NCBI GenBank assembly: GCA_002491195.1
Contig: DKVL01000108.1
Span: forward strand, 55,132 to 119,131
Direction of reading: 5' to 3'
Source of the DNA: Lachnospiraceae bacterium UBA7179
Lineage (GTDB): Bacteria; Bacillota; Clostridia; Lachnospirales; Lachnospiraceae
Length of the DNA: 64,000 nt
The position numbers and the translations under genes were made by a program. Below, in pieces: positions 1-9,783 of the stretch. The notes below the pieces were generated by a model. It was not told where the DNA came from. It did no database searches and saw only the letters and a list, made by a program, of their open reading frames with translations. Position 1 is the stretch's first letter; each line of letters opens with the position of its first letter.

Positions 1-55
1 CTACGTTTTCGTACGGACTTAGCAATAAATGCTAAGTCCTGTGTGAACAGTAACA
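1..55. repeat. Family B palindromic repeat, copy B1
   Basis: A hairpin pairs GGACTTAGCA with TGCTAAGTCC and is followed by a GAACAGTAAC motif. The same layout (GGACTTTGCA hairpin, then GAACTGTAAC) recurs near 62.6 kb and, inverted, near 33.5 kb. It lies just downstream of the glycosyltransferase stop codon and could also serve as its transcription terminator. The window edge may cut the copy. Confidence 0.55.
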
Positions 56-64
56 AGAATCCTT

Positions 65-1087
65 TCATTTCCCGCTCCCTTCATCCCTCGAAAGAATCTC
101 CCAGAAATAATATCGCGGCCTGCGCTTCGTCTCCATATAATTTCTACCCACATACTCTCCAATGATGCCAAGCGATAACAGGATCGCACCTCCAAGCACC
201 CAGATTGACATCAGGATCGATGACCATCCACTGACAGTATAACCAAAATAGTGCTCATATACAATGTGTATAATCATACCGAACCCTACCAAAAGCGCTA
301 AGATCCCCATCATAAAAACCATCCGTATCGGCTTGATGCTAAAGGAGGTAATGCCATCGGCTGCCAGCGTAACCATCTTGGACAGCGGATACTTCGACTT
401 CCCCTGCATACGCGGAAACACCTCAAAATGCACAACAGAAGATTTTAGACCAATATCTGGAATGATTCCACGCAGAAACAGATTGACCTCGTCATATTCT
501 GCCAGAGCATCCAATGCCTTTGCACTCATCAGCCTGTAATCTGCCGAGTTCTCATAGATATCGCATCCCATAAGTGTCATTGTCTTATAGAATAGTGTCG
601 CCGAAAATTTTTTAAAAAAACCATCGGTATTTCTGGAATTACGCACTCCATACACAATCTCGCTGCCATTTGCATACTCGCTGATAAAGTCTTCCATGGC
701 ATTAATATCCTGTTGAAGGTCGGCATCTATTGTGATCGTAAAGTCGCAATATCTTCTGGAATACATCATCCCCGCAAGGATCGCATTCTGATGCCCCCTG
801 TTATGTGCAAAGCGAAGCCCCTTGATCTCCTCATTGCGCTCATACAATGCTTTTATGATTTCCCATGACCTGTCCCTGGAACCATCATCTACAAACACAA
901 TCCTGCTCTCACCAGAGATTCTCCCGCTCTCTTTGAGCTCGTGCAGTTTATCCAAAAGCCTTTTTGCCGATGTTTCCAGGGCTTCCTCTTCATTATAGCA
1001 TGGAACTACAATGTAAAGGATCCCTTTTTGTCTGTTGTTATCCACTTCTGCCCTGTCCTTCCATATCTTCCTGATTCGGTTATTCAT
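65..1087 (-). CDS. Family 2 glycosyltransferase, bactoprenol/dolichol-phosphate type
   Basis: This is a 340-residue GT-A glycosyltransferase of the DPM1/GtrB group. An N-terminal catalytic domain starts with IVVPCYNEEEAL, followed by the VFVDDGSRD and TIDADLQQD metal/nucleotide-binding motifs. Two C-terminal transmembrane helices follow (roughly residues 245-275 and 285-310). The family moves a sugar from a nucleotide donor to undecaprenyl phosphate on the cytoplasmic face. The start overlaps the stop of the upstream rhamnosidase gene by 4 bp, so the two are co-translated. A GtrII-type glucosyltransferase lies about 8.7 kb upstream in the same locus, which suggests a flippable lipid-linked sugar used to decorate an envelope glycan. 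The sugar itself cannot be read from the sequence. Confidence 0.88.
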   Translation of the reverse strand: MNNRIRKIWKDRAEVDNNRQKGILYIVVPCYNEEEALETSAKRLLDKLHELKESGRISGESRIVFVDDGSRDRSWEIIKALYERNEEIKGLRFAHNRGHQNAILAGMMYSRRYCDFTITIDADLQQDINAMEDFISEYANGSEIVYGVRNSRNTDGFFKKFSATLFYKTMTLMGCDIYENSADYRLMSAKALDALAEYDEVNLFLRGIIPDIGLKSSVVHFEVFPRMQGKSKYPLSKMVTLAADGITSFSIKPIRMVFMMGILALLVGFGMIIHIVYEHYFGYTVSGWSSILMSIWVLGGAILLSLGIIGEYVGRNYMETKRRPRYYFWEILSRDEGSGK

Positions 1088-4000
1088 TGATGCAAAGCAA
1101 TGCGGTATTCATATCTTCCGCTGCCCAGTTCCATATTCTGATACTGTTCGTCCGGCAGGGACACTGTCGCCGTCGTGTTGGCCGGAATTGTAAAACAGAA
1201 TAGGATCTCGTTCTCTTCCAGTTTCCAGCTGCTTTCAATCTTCCCATAGACACTCTCATAACTTCCCGACGCATATGTCATTCCGCCACCCACCAATGGC
1301 TGTATATAAAAATGTTTCCACCCTGGGGCTGTCTCATCCCTTTTTATGCCCAGCACATCGCTGTACAGCCACTGTCCTACTGTACCAAGCCCCGGGTGAT
1401 TCAGGGATCCATTGACCCTATACAGTCCATCGCCGATATCGCGGCAGGTAAACCAGGATTCCGTGAGTGTTGTCTGGTCACGGGAAAGCATGCTGTTCCA
1501 CGATGGGCTTGTGTCCTGTTGCAAAACGCGATATGCCGTGTCAACGTACCCATATTTGCATAGCACAGGCAGCAAAAACTGCGTTCCAATATATCCTGTA
1601 TTCAAATGGTAATCATTTGCCGCCACCGCGCGATCCAGACAGGCAGCACCCTGTGCCTCAAGTTCCCCAGGATACAGTCCGTATGCAAGTCCGAGCGTGT
1701 ACGCTGACTGGAGCCAGCAGTCAATGGAACCGTCCGCATTGACATAATGATCCTGCCATGCCTTTTTATATTGATTGTAAACCATATCATATTTCTTGGC
1801 AATGTCATTTTCTCCAATATCCGCACTCATTTTTGACAAAAGTTTTGCCACATATGCGCACTGCGCCGTGTTTATGATATCATCGTCTGGCGTTGACACT
1901 GCATTGTGATCATTGTAACCTGGCTGCGTGCGTATAAAATTGTCGCTTGTATCAACCAGATAATCCATATACCTGCACATCGCATCCAGATTTTCCCTGA
2001 TGATTTCCCGGTCCCCGTACTGTTGATAAAGTTCCCATACCAATATGATCCCTGCATCGCTCCATCCATTTGCACTGCTATCCGCATCGATACTCGGTGC
2101 GATCTCTGGAAATGCTCCGTTCTCACCCTGACATCCAATCAGCATCTCCACGTATTTCCTCAGGTAATTGTGCACATTGGCATTATATGCCGCCGTATTG
2201 GCAAACACCTGCGCATCCCCTGCCCACCCAAAACGTTCGTCCCGCTGCGGGCAATCTGTCGGAACATCCAGATAATTGCTGATCTGTGTCCAGTAAATAC
2301 TTTGATACAGCCTGTTAACGTTCTCATCCGAACATGAAAACCCGCCTGTCCGCCTGTTGTCGGTACTGATCACAAGCCCTTTGATATCCTCAGGCAAAAC
2401 CGGCTCGTCAATTCCCGAGATCTGCACATAGCGAAAACCACGACATACAAGACTTGGCGTGTAAGTCTCCTCGCCCGTCCCGCCTATGACATAATAGTCT
2501 GTATTGTCAGCCGTATAGAGATTTTCTGTAAAAATCGTACCGATCTCATCATCACGCCCGGAAAGTTCCCCACTATTTAATGCCTCTGCATAACGTATCG
2601 TAACAACCTGTCCCTTTTTATTCTCTGTATTCTTCAATGTAATCTGACAGTTTCCATTAAAATTCTGCCCAAAATCGTACACATATTCGCCCTGAACAGG
2701 TTCTGACACACGCACAGGGTCTAATTGTCCTATACATCTCACGGCAGCTGTCTCCGCCGCCTTTTTTTGCAGTTTGTCATATTCCGGAAACACATCCGCC
2801 TGCTGCCATCCATCTGCAAGATAATGCTCCCCGCACCACCCATCCTGTTCTTTGGCCGCATCATAGTACTCTCCAAGATACATATCATCATTGCGGATCG
2901 GTCCGTCATGATACGCCTGCCAGCTGTCATCTGTGACAACGCTCTGACTGCTTCCATCCTCATAATATATTACCATCCTGGCCAGAAATGCAATGTTTTC
3001 GCTCCAATTACTGTTCGCCTTATCACATCTCCCATGTCCAAGCACTGCACCGATCACGTTTTTTGCATTGTCTCCATCCTTCACAAACGTTGTAACATCA
3101 TATGTCCTATAGTATATCTCTTTGTTATAGCTCGACCTTCCCGGTGTCAGGTATTCTCCGCAGATATCCTCTCCATTTAAGTATATCCTATAATCCCCCA
3201 ATGATGCGGCATAAAGCCTTGCCGACAGAATACGGCTGTCACTTGCATTCTCAAAACAAAGGCGCAGCATAGGCGCCGGCTCCTCCACGCCTGGCATAAG
3301 TATAAAACCAGACGAAGCTTCGCACCAGCCATCTGTGACTTTGATATAATACGGCGAAAAGATATGATCCTTTTGATTGTCAAAGGTTTCTTTACAGATC
3401 ACATTGTTCTCCTGATCTGTTATTGTTATATTATCATAATACGCATAGTATGCCCCTCTTGCGGTCCACAATCCAATCTTTTCCGGCCCCCTGCATTTCT
3501 CCAGATCCGCGGACTCCAGGACCGGTATTCCATCCATATAAACCTTTATCGCGGTTTCCTTCCGATCCAGCCTGACATGATGGGAAACACTGCAGAAGTC
3601 CTCCACGCTGCCAAATGCATCAGAATATTCTTCGTTCAGAAGTGCCTTGCCAATTTCCTTTTCATCTGTACCCGAACATCTGGCGATAGAAAGTTCAATG
3701 TTTCCATCCAGAGTGTTGATGCTGCACTTCATATATTCCCCATATTGATTGGTATCCATTTCCCACACGAAACCAGACTTTGCCCGCCCTATTCGCAAAT
3801 CATATTCAATCTGATACCCTGTGGCATCATCCGCTTCTTTGCTTTCTGCCTGGCAGTGTTTTCTGATTCCGATCCATGAAGCGTCATCCCAGTCATTGCC
3901 GGCCATTCCTGTCTCAAATACTGCTTCCTCGCTGCTTTCCAGACTACCATCCTGATTCCACACATACACTTTCCATACATAACGCGTTTCCGGTTTTAAA

Positions 4001-4335
4001 TCCTCTCCTTCATATGGTATTGCCACAGATATTTCGGACTCTGTCTTTCCACTGTCCCACACATACTCCTGCTGCTCCAACAGTTCCCCGGATTCCGCTA
4101 CGTTAATCCTGTATGCTGTCTGTCTCTGCCCTTCGATGTCTGATTCCATTCGCCAGCCAAATAGCGGTGTATGGTCTATTCCAATCGGATTTTTCTCATA
4201 GTTCACTGTAAGATCTGTAATGATGCAGGTATCTCCCTGTCTATGATCCCCCTTGCCGCGGCATCCCGTAGTCCCATATGCAACAGCGAGAACCACTGTC
4301 AGATACATTGCCAATTTCCAGATTCTCTGAATCAT
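1084..4335 (-). CDS. GH78 alpha-L-rhamnosidase, lipoprotein
   Basis: This 1083-residue protein begins with a lipoprotein signal (hydrophobic stretch then lipobox TTGC near residue 25), so it should be anchored outside the membrane. An Ig-like rhamnosidase N-terminal module comes first (about residues 38-130), then an inserted laminin-G-like/concanavalin module (about 150-330), then the rhamnosidase N domain. The (alpha/alpha)6 catalytic domain follows, with the GH78 signature DCPQRDERFGWAGD near residue 693, and a C-terminal beta domain ends the protein. The family cleaves terminal alpha-L-rhamnose. Sitting directly before a glycosyltransferase gene inside an envelope glycan locus, it could trim self glycans rather than dietary ones. 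That role is inference; the family assignment is firm. Confidence 0.92.
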   Translation of the reverse strand: MIQRIWKLAMYLTVVLAVAYGTTGCRGKGDHRQGDTCIITDLTVNYEKNPIGIDHTPLFGWRMESDIEGQRQTAYRINVAESGELLEQQEYVWDSGKTESEISVAIPYEGEDLKPETRYVWKVYVWNQDGSLESSEEAVFETGMAGNDWDDASWIGIRKHCQAESKEADDATGYQIEYDLRIGRAKSGFVWEMDTNQYGEYMKCSINTLDGNIELSIARCSGTDEKEIGKALLNEEYSDAFGSVEDFCSVSHHVRLDRKETAIKVYMDGIPVLESADLEKCRGPEKIGLWTARGAYYAYYDNITITDQENNVICKETFDNQKDHIFSPYYIKVTDGWCEASSGFILMPGVEEPAPMLRLCFENASDSRILSARLYAASLGDYRIYLNGEDICGEYLTPGRSSYNKEIYYRTYDVTTFVKDGDNAKNVIGAVLGHGRCDKANSNWSENIAFLARMVIYYEDGSSQSVVTDDSWQAYHDGPIRNDDMYLGEYYDAAKEQDGWCGEHYLADGWQQADVFPEYDKLQKKAAETAAVRCIGQLDPVRVSEPVQGEYVYDFGQNFNGNCQITLKNTENKKGQVVTIRYAEALNSGELSGRDDEIGTIFTENLYTADNTDYYVIGGTGEETYTPSLVCRGFRYVQISGIDEPVLPEDIKGLVISTDNRRTGGFSCSDENVNRLYQSIYWTQISNYLDVPTDCPQRDERFGWAGDAQVFANTAAYNANVHNYLRKYVEMLIGCQGENGAFPEIAPSIDADSSANGWSDAGIILVWELYQQYGDREIIRENLDAMCRYMDYLVDTSDNFIRTQPGYNDHNAVSTPDDDIINTAQCAYVAKLLSKMSADIGENDIAKKYDMVYNQYKKAWQDHYVNADGSIDCWLQSAYTLGLAYGLYPGELEAQGAACLDRAVAANDYHLNTGYIGTQFLLPVLCKYGYVDTAYRVLQQDTSPSWNSMLSRDQTTLTESWFTCRDIGDGLYRVNGSLNHPGLGTVGQWLYSDVLGIKRDETAPGWKHFYIQPLVGGGMTYASGSYESVYGKIESSWKLEENEILFCFTIPANTTATVSLPDEQYQNMELGSGRYEYRIALHQ

Positions 4336-4402
4336 TCTGTCTCCCTTCCCGCAATAACACTATCCATATTACTCCAATCATCCTGTTTTCGCAAGCCACA
4401 AA

Positions 4403-4493
4403 TCGAGTAGGGAAGATTTTTCCCCTACTCGAATGCGTTACAAGAATTAAGACCGGTCGTTACTGGAACGAATTGAACAGTAACGACCGGTCT
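4403..4493. terminator. Two strong hairpins between DUF4956 gene and rhamnosidase gene
   Basis: The first hairpin pairs TCGAGTAGGG (4403-4412) with CCCTACTCGA (4423-4432). The second is a perfect 16 bp stem, AGACCGGTCGTTACTG (4450-4465) with CAGTAACGACCGGTCT (4478-4493). The second stem carries GTTACTGGAACG, a motif also found at the end of repeat A2 (33.7 kb). They may insulate the rhamnosidase-glycosyltransferase pair from upstream transcription. Confidence 0.5.
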
Positions 4494-4508
4494 GTGTATT
4501 CTTCTTTA

Positions 4509-5183
4509 TCAGTATGTCACTTCTCCATCGTGATCGATCATTGAGACATAGGAGACACCTTCCAGACTACTTAGATTCTGCACAAGAGAACCGCCATCCT
4601 TTATGCGGAGCTCCACGACAATACTTGTCTGGTCAGACGTAATATTCCTGGATTTTACCTTGTAATATTTCGTGTACTGCATGATAACCTTATTAATATC
4701 CTCTTCCATATCACAGTACCTTGTCTGCACCATCAATATCATTGGAGTCTGTGCCACAGGAAATTTATCCAACACAAAAATCATCGCAGTCACTGCGATC
4801 GACAGGATGCCTGCAACGTTAAACAATCCTACGCCGCATATGATCCCTACTGCCAGAGCCCAGAACATAAATACCAGATCAAGCGGATCCTTAACTGCGG
4901 TCCTGAATCTGACGATCGACAACGCACCTACCATACCGAGCGACACCACAATGCTTGACTGAATCGTGATAATGACCGCAGCGGTAATCACTGCAACGGA
5001 TGCAAGAGCGATGTTAAAACTTTTATTATAAAAACTTTTCCTTGCATATACGCGATAGATCCAAAAGATATATAGTGCAAATAACAGCGTTATGCCAAAT
5101 ATAACCGCGGTCTCTGAAAAGGACAAATCCGCCATTGTAAAACTATTTACAAACGATTTTTTCAAAACATCCTTAAAACTCAT
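4509..5183 (-). CDS. DUF4956 membrane protein
   Basis: This 224-residue protein has about four transmembrane helices in its first 140 residues and a soluble C-terminal alpha/beta domain. It contains the family motif GALSIVRFRTAVKDPLDL near residues 94-111. DUF4956 proteins are repeatedly found beside VTC-domain and CotH genes, and their biochemical role is unknown. Here the start overlaps the stop of the VTC gene by 4 bp, so the two are co-expressed and probably work together at the membrane. Confidence 0.85.
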   Translation of the reverse strand: MSFKDVLKKSFVNSFTMADLSFSETAVIFGITLLFALYIFWIYRVYARKSFYNKSFNIALASVAVITAAVIITIQSSIVVSLGMVGALSIVRFRTAVKDPLDLVFMFWALAVGIICGVGLFNVAGILSIAVTAMIFVLDKFPVAQTPMILMVQTRYCDMEEDINKVIMQYTKYYKVKSRNITSDQTSIVVELRIKDGGSLVQNLSSLEGVSYVSMIDHDGEVTY

Positions 5184-5881
5184 AAGCTATTTCCTCCTGC
5201 GATACTGTACTTCCTGCACATATAATATTTTGAGTATGTTGTCTGACGCAATCCTTCGATCTGCATTGCAGAATATATAAAATCAGGAAGCAGCTCGTCA
5301 AACTTCACTTCCAGAATATGCTGATTCAGGGGCATGACAGGTCTTGTAACAATGCTGTTATCCAGGAATGCCGCTGCCTGTTGTCCAGAGCGTATGTTTG
5401 TATCAAAAGTCACCCTCACATTTCCGTCCCTGTATATATATGGCACCCTGTCATATTCCACGATCACCTTTGGCCTTAACAGTCTTGTATTTTGCCACAG
5501 ACAAAACTTGCGATATACATCGGAATCAACAGCGCCCATTTCCAATGGCATCCCAAGCATCATCCTTTTGCAGATCCCCTCATCGATCCTGCAGAAGTCT
5601 TTTTTCGTCTTTCCCTTTTCTTTCTTCTTTAACTCCAGCCGAATATAGGACGTATCGTGGTTATAGACCCTGACACGGAACTTCTCCCGGGGATCATTTC
5701 CATTGATATTGTCATACAGGCAGGAATCCCTGTAATCGTCAAAATAAAGGCTTCTGATCACATATTGTTTGTCTTCTCCCACATTTTCGTCATACTCCAT
5801 AAGTCCCTGCAGGTTATTTCCGATCAACGCCAGCTGCTGTTTTGAGCATATATATTTATATTCATGTCTGTATTCACTCAT
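5180..5881 (-). CDS. VTC-domain (polyphosphate polymerase-like) protein
   Basis: The 233-residue protein belongs to the triphosphate tunnel family related to the yeast VTC4 catalytic domain. It begins RHEYKYICS and shows the alternating basic and acidic strand residues of the tunnel (RSLYFDD, FRVRVYNHD, RLELKKKEKGKTKKD, VIVEYDRVPY, ILEVKFDE). The chosen ATG at 5881 lies about 10 bases after GGGGA; an alternative GTG at 5902 overlaps the upstream gene. Homologues polymerise polyphosphate or bind it. Neighbours (CotH, DUF4956) match the usual VTC-CotH-DUF4956 module. The substrate is not proven. Confidence 0.82.
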   Translation of the reverse strand: MSEYRHEYKYICSKQQLALIGNNLQGLMEYDENVGEDKQYVIRSLYFDDYRDSCLYDNINGNDPREKFRVRVYNHDTSYIRLELKKKEKGKTKKDFCRIDEGICKRMMLGMPLEMGAVDSDVYRKFCLWQNTRLLRPKVIVEYDRVPYIYRDGNVRVTFDTNIRSGQQAAAFLDNSIVTRPVMPLNQHILEVKFDELLPDFIYSAMQIEGLRQTTYSKYYMCRKYSIAGGNSL

Positions 5882-5888
5882 ATTTCGG

Positions 5889-7598
5889 TCATCCCCATTC
5901 ACGATCCAGAAAATCCATGCGTTTCTGTATAAATTCTATAAGCTCATCTACCTTCTGGTCATATTGCTCCCGTTTTGCGTCAAGTCCCTCTGTCTGTGGA
6001 AAGGTATTCCATCTTATCATGTTGCAGTCATTTGACTTTCTGATCTGTTCCTTATTCGAATACAGTAAGTCGCCTGTATACTCCCTAAGCAGTGGCTCTA
6101 GCTCCTGGAAAAACACTTCAGCCACCTTTTCCCTGAAATCCTCATGCTGGTACAGGGCATACCACAGATTAGAATATTTTTCTTGTACTGCAGCATACAG
6201 CCCATTCGGGTCATGCAGATCGGTTCCGCGATCTGTAATAAAAGAAACCGCTATCGATTTGTCATAATCCCAGCAGGGACCAGCAAAAAACTTATCACTG
6301 ACGCTGTCATCAAACTTATAAAGATACTGACTTGTATATGATGCATCCAGATTCTTGACAAGCTCCTCAAGAAGATACTTCCGCGCAAAGGAATCCATGT
6401 CAATATAGTCACTGTACGCAGTCCCTGTATAAGGGCTGTATCCATCCTCCGAAAACACTGCATCCTCAAAATCCTGATACAGCTCTGCAATATAAGACAC
6501 CTGGTTGTAAGATGCATATTTAGGGCCTTAAATCACCACATATTGCAGCCGATCTGTCAGAAAGCCGCTTACTTCCAGCTCATACCGATCGTTTAGTTCT
6601 AGTTCCAGCAGATATCCGCCAGATAGATCTTCTGGTTCCTTGTCAAGTTGACATCCTTTGGTGCTGAACCTCCGCCCCAGCGGCTCCGCAAAAAATTCCA
6701 GGGTGTCTGGGTCCAGATCTCCATTGAGGATTTCGTTCTCTTCTTCTAAATCTCTGATATCCACCCGGTTCTTTCCTATTTCAATTTTCTCACACAACAA
6801 ATAATTCCCAATAAATCCGCCATTTACATAGACATCCACATACTGCGCCTCCGGCGTATATGCAAGATTTAAAAGCCGTGCGATCGTATAAGCCGTGGTA
6901 TTCCTAAGGAGTGTATCGTCCAAAGCATTTGCTGTCAAAATCCATTTTTTTGCTTCCCCCATTCCAAACAAATCCGCCTTCTGTGCTAATTTGACCGTAT
7001 ACGACTTCTTTTCCGTATCATCAAAAGAGGAATTGCCGCGGCAATGAATTGCCTCTATATCACCCTCAAAATATTTGCGCCCTTTGCCGTCTAAGATAAG
7101 CATTTTCCCGGATTCCATAAAATCTTTTGACGCATGCATAGTATCAAGTGTCTGTGATTCTGTTTCCAAGAAAACAGATGCGATCCTGGAAGTATACATA
7201 ACATTTAGATCATATATCGGACTGTCAGAAAATTCACCCATTTTCAGAATATGTTCCCCTTCTGCGAAACAATATTTCTCTCCATTATATACCTTTTCCC
7301 CATCAATAAACAGATACTCCACACCAGGAAATGTCAGATTCAGCTTCTTCCCCTCCATTGCTCCTGGAACAAAGAGAACATATCTATCATTCTGTTCATC
7401 ACTCCACCATTGCACATAATTACTACGGCTAACCCACAGCCGAAGCTCAAACGTTCCATCATCAGCCCCTGCGTAGTCTCTATAGGATGTCTCAACATAA
7501 TATTCCTTCTCTGAAGTCAATTTCCCTATCGCGAGTACAACAAGAGCCATCAGCACTATGATGATGACTCTTCTGTAGTTTCTAAAACAAATCTCCAT
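5889..7598 (-). pseudogene. CotH-type kinase, copy 1, frameshifted
   Basis: Two reading frames, 6528-7598 (356 residues) and 5889-6500 (203 residues), together match the intact copy at 7819-9633 from end to end. One base is missing near 6524-6530 relative to copy 2 (ACTTGTAAATACC against GCCTTAAATCACC), which creates a stop after LQYVVI. The N-terminal part has a membrane anchor and the CotH fold. The C-terminal part carries GPCWDYD, the kinase metal-binding motif, and is separated from the N-lobe, so activity should be lost unless the second frame is translated on its own. CotH proteins phosphorylate spore-coat or other surface proteins. Confidence 0.85.
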
Positions 7599-7624
7599 CT
7601 TTGCTGCACCTTTTACTTTCCTTA

Positions 7625-7677
7625 GGAACTGTAAAGAAACACCCTAACAATATGTCACGTTATTTCTTTACAGTTCC
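7625..7677. mobile_element. 53 bp palindromic insertion (family D), with empty site in paralogous copy
   Basis: The insertion has perfect 15 bp inverted repeats, GGAACTGTAAAGAAA and TTTCTTTACAGTTCC, and is flanked on both sides by TTA. The matching stretch upstream of the second CotH copy (near 9655) reads CTTTCCTTATCG with a single TTA and no insert. This shows insertion with a 3 bp target duplication. It encodes nothing and is a minimal MITE. Confidence 0.85.
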
Positions 7678-7818
7678 TTATCGAATTTAAAGTATAAGGC
7701 GCAATTATTTTCAAAACAACATAATCAGCCTTTATTTAACATTTTTTTTATTTTATTTATCATTTATTTATAAATACAATAAAGCCGCTCCTTTCCTGCA
7801 GAATTTACTCGCATATCT

Positions 7819-9633
7819 TTACAACCCAGATATTTTGAATCCTCTGCACGCAGTCATCTTGGGGGTATACCAGCATACTTTTGTATTTTGCTCAGAAGTC
7901 TTTCTTTTCCAATCAACGCCAGCCGCTCCCCATTCACGATCCAAAAAATCCATGCGTTTCTGTATAAATTCTATAAGCTCATCTACCTTCTGGTCATATT
8001 GATCCCGTTTTGCGTCAAGTCCCTCTGTCTGCGGAAAGGTATTCCATCTTATCATGTTGCAGTCATTTGACTTTCTGATCTGTTCCTTATTCGAATACAG
8101 TAAGTCGCCTGTATACTCCCTAAGCAGTGGCTCTAGCTCCTGGAAAAACACTTCAGCCACCTTTTCCCTGAAATCCTCATGCTGGTACAAGGCATACCAC
8201 AGATCTGAATCTTTTTCCTGTACTGCCGCATACAGGCCATCCGGATCATGCAGATTGATCCCGTCCTCTGTAATTCCGGAAGCTGCTATTGATTTGTCAT
8301 AATCCCAGCAGGGACCAGCAAAAAACTTATCACTGATACTGCCATCAAACATATAAATATACTGGCTGGTAAACGATGCATCCAGATTCTTGACTAGCTC
8401 CTCAAGAAGATACTTCCGCGCAAAGGAATCCATGTCAATATAGTCACTGTATGCAGCCCCTGTATAAGGACTATATCCATCCTCCGAAAACGCCGCATCC
8501 TCAAAATCCTGATATAGCCTTGCAATATAAGACACCTGACCATACGATGCATATTTAGGACTTGTAAATACCACCGGCTGCATCCGCGATGTCAGAAAGC
8601 CACTCGCTTCCAGGCCATACCGATCACTTGTCTCTAATTCCAGCAGATATCCGCCAGATATATCATCTGGTTCTTTGTCAAGCCGATATCCTTTGGTGCT
8701 GAACAACCGTCCTTGCGGCTCCATAAAAAATTCCAGGTTGTCCGCATCCAGGTCTCCATTGAGGATTTCGTTCTCTTCTTCCAAATCCCTGATATCCACC
8801 CGGTTCTTTCCTATTTCAATTTTCTCGCATAACAAATAATTCCCGATAAATCCGCCATTTGCATAGACATCCACATACTGCGCCTCCGGCGTATATGCAA
8901 GGTTTAAAAATCTTGCAATCGTAAAAGCCGTAGTATTCCTAAGAAGTGTGTCGTCAAAAGCATTGGCTGTCAAAATCCATTTTTTTGCCTCCCCCATTCC
9001 AAACAGATCTGCTTTCTGTGCTAATTTGACCGTATACGACTTCTTATCTGTTTCCTCAAAAGAAGAATTGCCGCGGCAATGAACCGCCTCTATATCGCCC
9101 TCAAAATATTTGCGTCCTTTGCCATCTAAGATAAGCATTTTCCCGGATTCTACAGAATCTTTTGACGCATGCATGGCATCAAGTGTCTGTGATTCTGTTT
9201 CCAAAAAAACAGATGCGATCCTGGAAGTATACATAACATTCAGATCATATGCCGGACTGTCGGATAATTCACCCGTTTTCAGAGTATGTTCCCCTTCCGC
9301 GAAACAATATTTCTCTCCACTATATACTTTCTCTCCATCAATAAACAGATACTCCACACCAGGAAACGTCAGGTTCAGTTTCTTCCCCTCCATTGCCCCC
9401 GGAACAAAGAGAACATACCTGTCATTCTGTTCATCACTCCACCATTTCACATAATTACTATGGTTGACCCATAGCTGGAGCTCAAACGTTCCATCATCGG
9501 CCCCTGCGGAGTCTCCATAGGATGCATCAACATAATATTCCTTCTCTGAAGTCATTTTCCCTATCGCGAGCACAACAAGAGCCATCAGCACTATGGTGAT
9601 AGCTCTTCTGTAATTTCTAAAACGAATCTCCAT
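7819..9633 (-). CDS. CotH-type kinase, copy 2, intact
   Basis: This is a CotH-family protein kinase of about 604 residues. A single N-terminal membrane helix (IVLMALVVLAIGKM) is followed by a beta-rich module, then the CotH kinase domain with KSYTVKLAQKADLFGMG, YVDVYANGGFIGNYLLCEK and the metal-binding GPCWDYDKS. The start at 9633 follows AAAGGTG and equals the start of copy 1. After LDREWG, where copy 1 stops, it has about 35 extra residues read from duplicated VTC and GtrII sequence in a foreign frame. The tail is therefore a duplication artefact rather than a domain. Neighbouring VTC and DUF4956 genes suggest a shared membrane complex. Confidence 0.87.
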   Translation of the reverse strand: MEIRFRNYRRAITIVLMALVVLAIGKMTSEKEYYVDASYGDSAGADDGTFELQLWVNHSNYVKWWSDEQNDRYVLFVPGAMEGKKLNLTFPGVEYLFIDGEKVYSGEKYCFAEGEHTLKTGELSDSPAYDLNVMYTSRIASVFLETESQTLDAMHASKDSVESGKMLILDGKGRKYFEGDIEAVHCRGNSSFEETDKKSYTVKLAQKADLFGMGEAKKWILTANAFDDTLLRNTTAFTIARFLNLAYTPEAQYVDVYANGGFIGNYLLCEKIEIGKNRVDIRDLEEENEILNGDLDADNLEFFMEPQGRLFSTKGYRLDKEPDDISGGYLLELETSDRYGLEASGFLTSRMQPVVFTSPKYASYGQVSYIARLYQDFEDAAFSEDGYSPYTGAAYSDYIDMDSFARKYLLEELVKNLDASFTSQYIYMFDGSISDKFFAGPCWDYDKSIAASGITEDGINLHDPDGLYAAVQEKDSDLWYALYQHEDFREKVAEVFFQELEPLLREYTGDLLYSNKEQIRKSNDCNMIRWNTFPQTEGLDAKRDQYDQKVDELIEFIQKRMDFLDREWGAAGVDWKRKTSEQNTKVCWYTPKMTACRGFKISGL

Positions 9634-9783
9634 CTTTGCTGCACCTTTTACTTTCCTTATCGAACTTAAAGTATAAGGCGAAATTAGCTTCAAAACAACA
9701 TAATTAGCCTTTATTTAACAAATTTTTAAATATATTTATCATTTGTTTATAAATGCAAAAAAGCCCTTCTTCCATGCAAAAAT

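Noticed and set aside
1312..4106. Long plus-strand open frames opposite the rhamnosidase gene
   Set aside because: They lack ribosome sites and family features and are shadows of the strongly coding minus strand.
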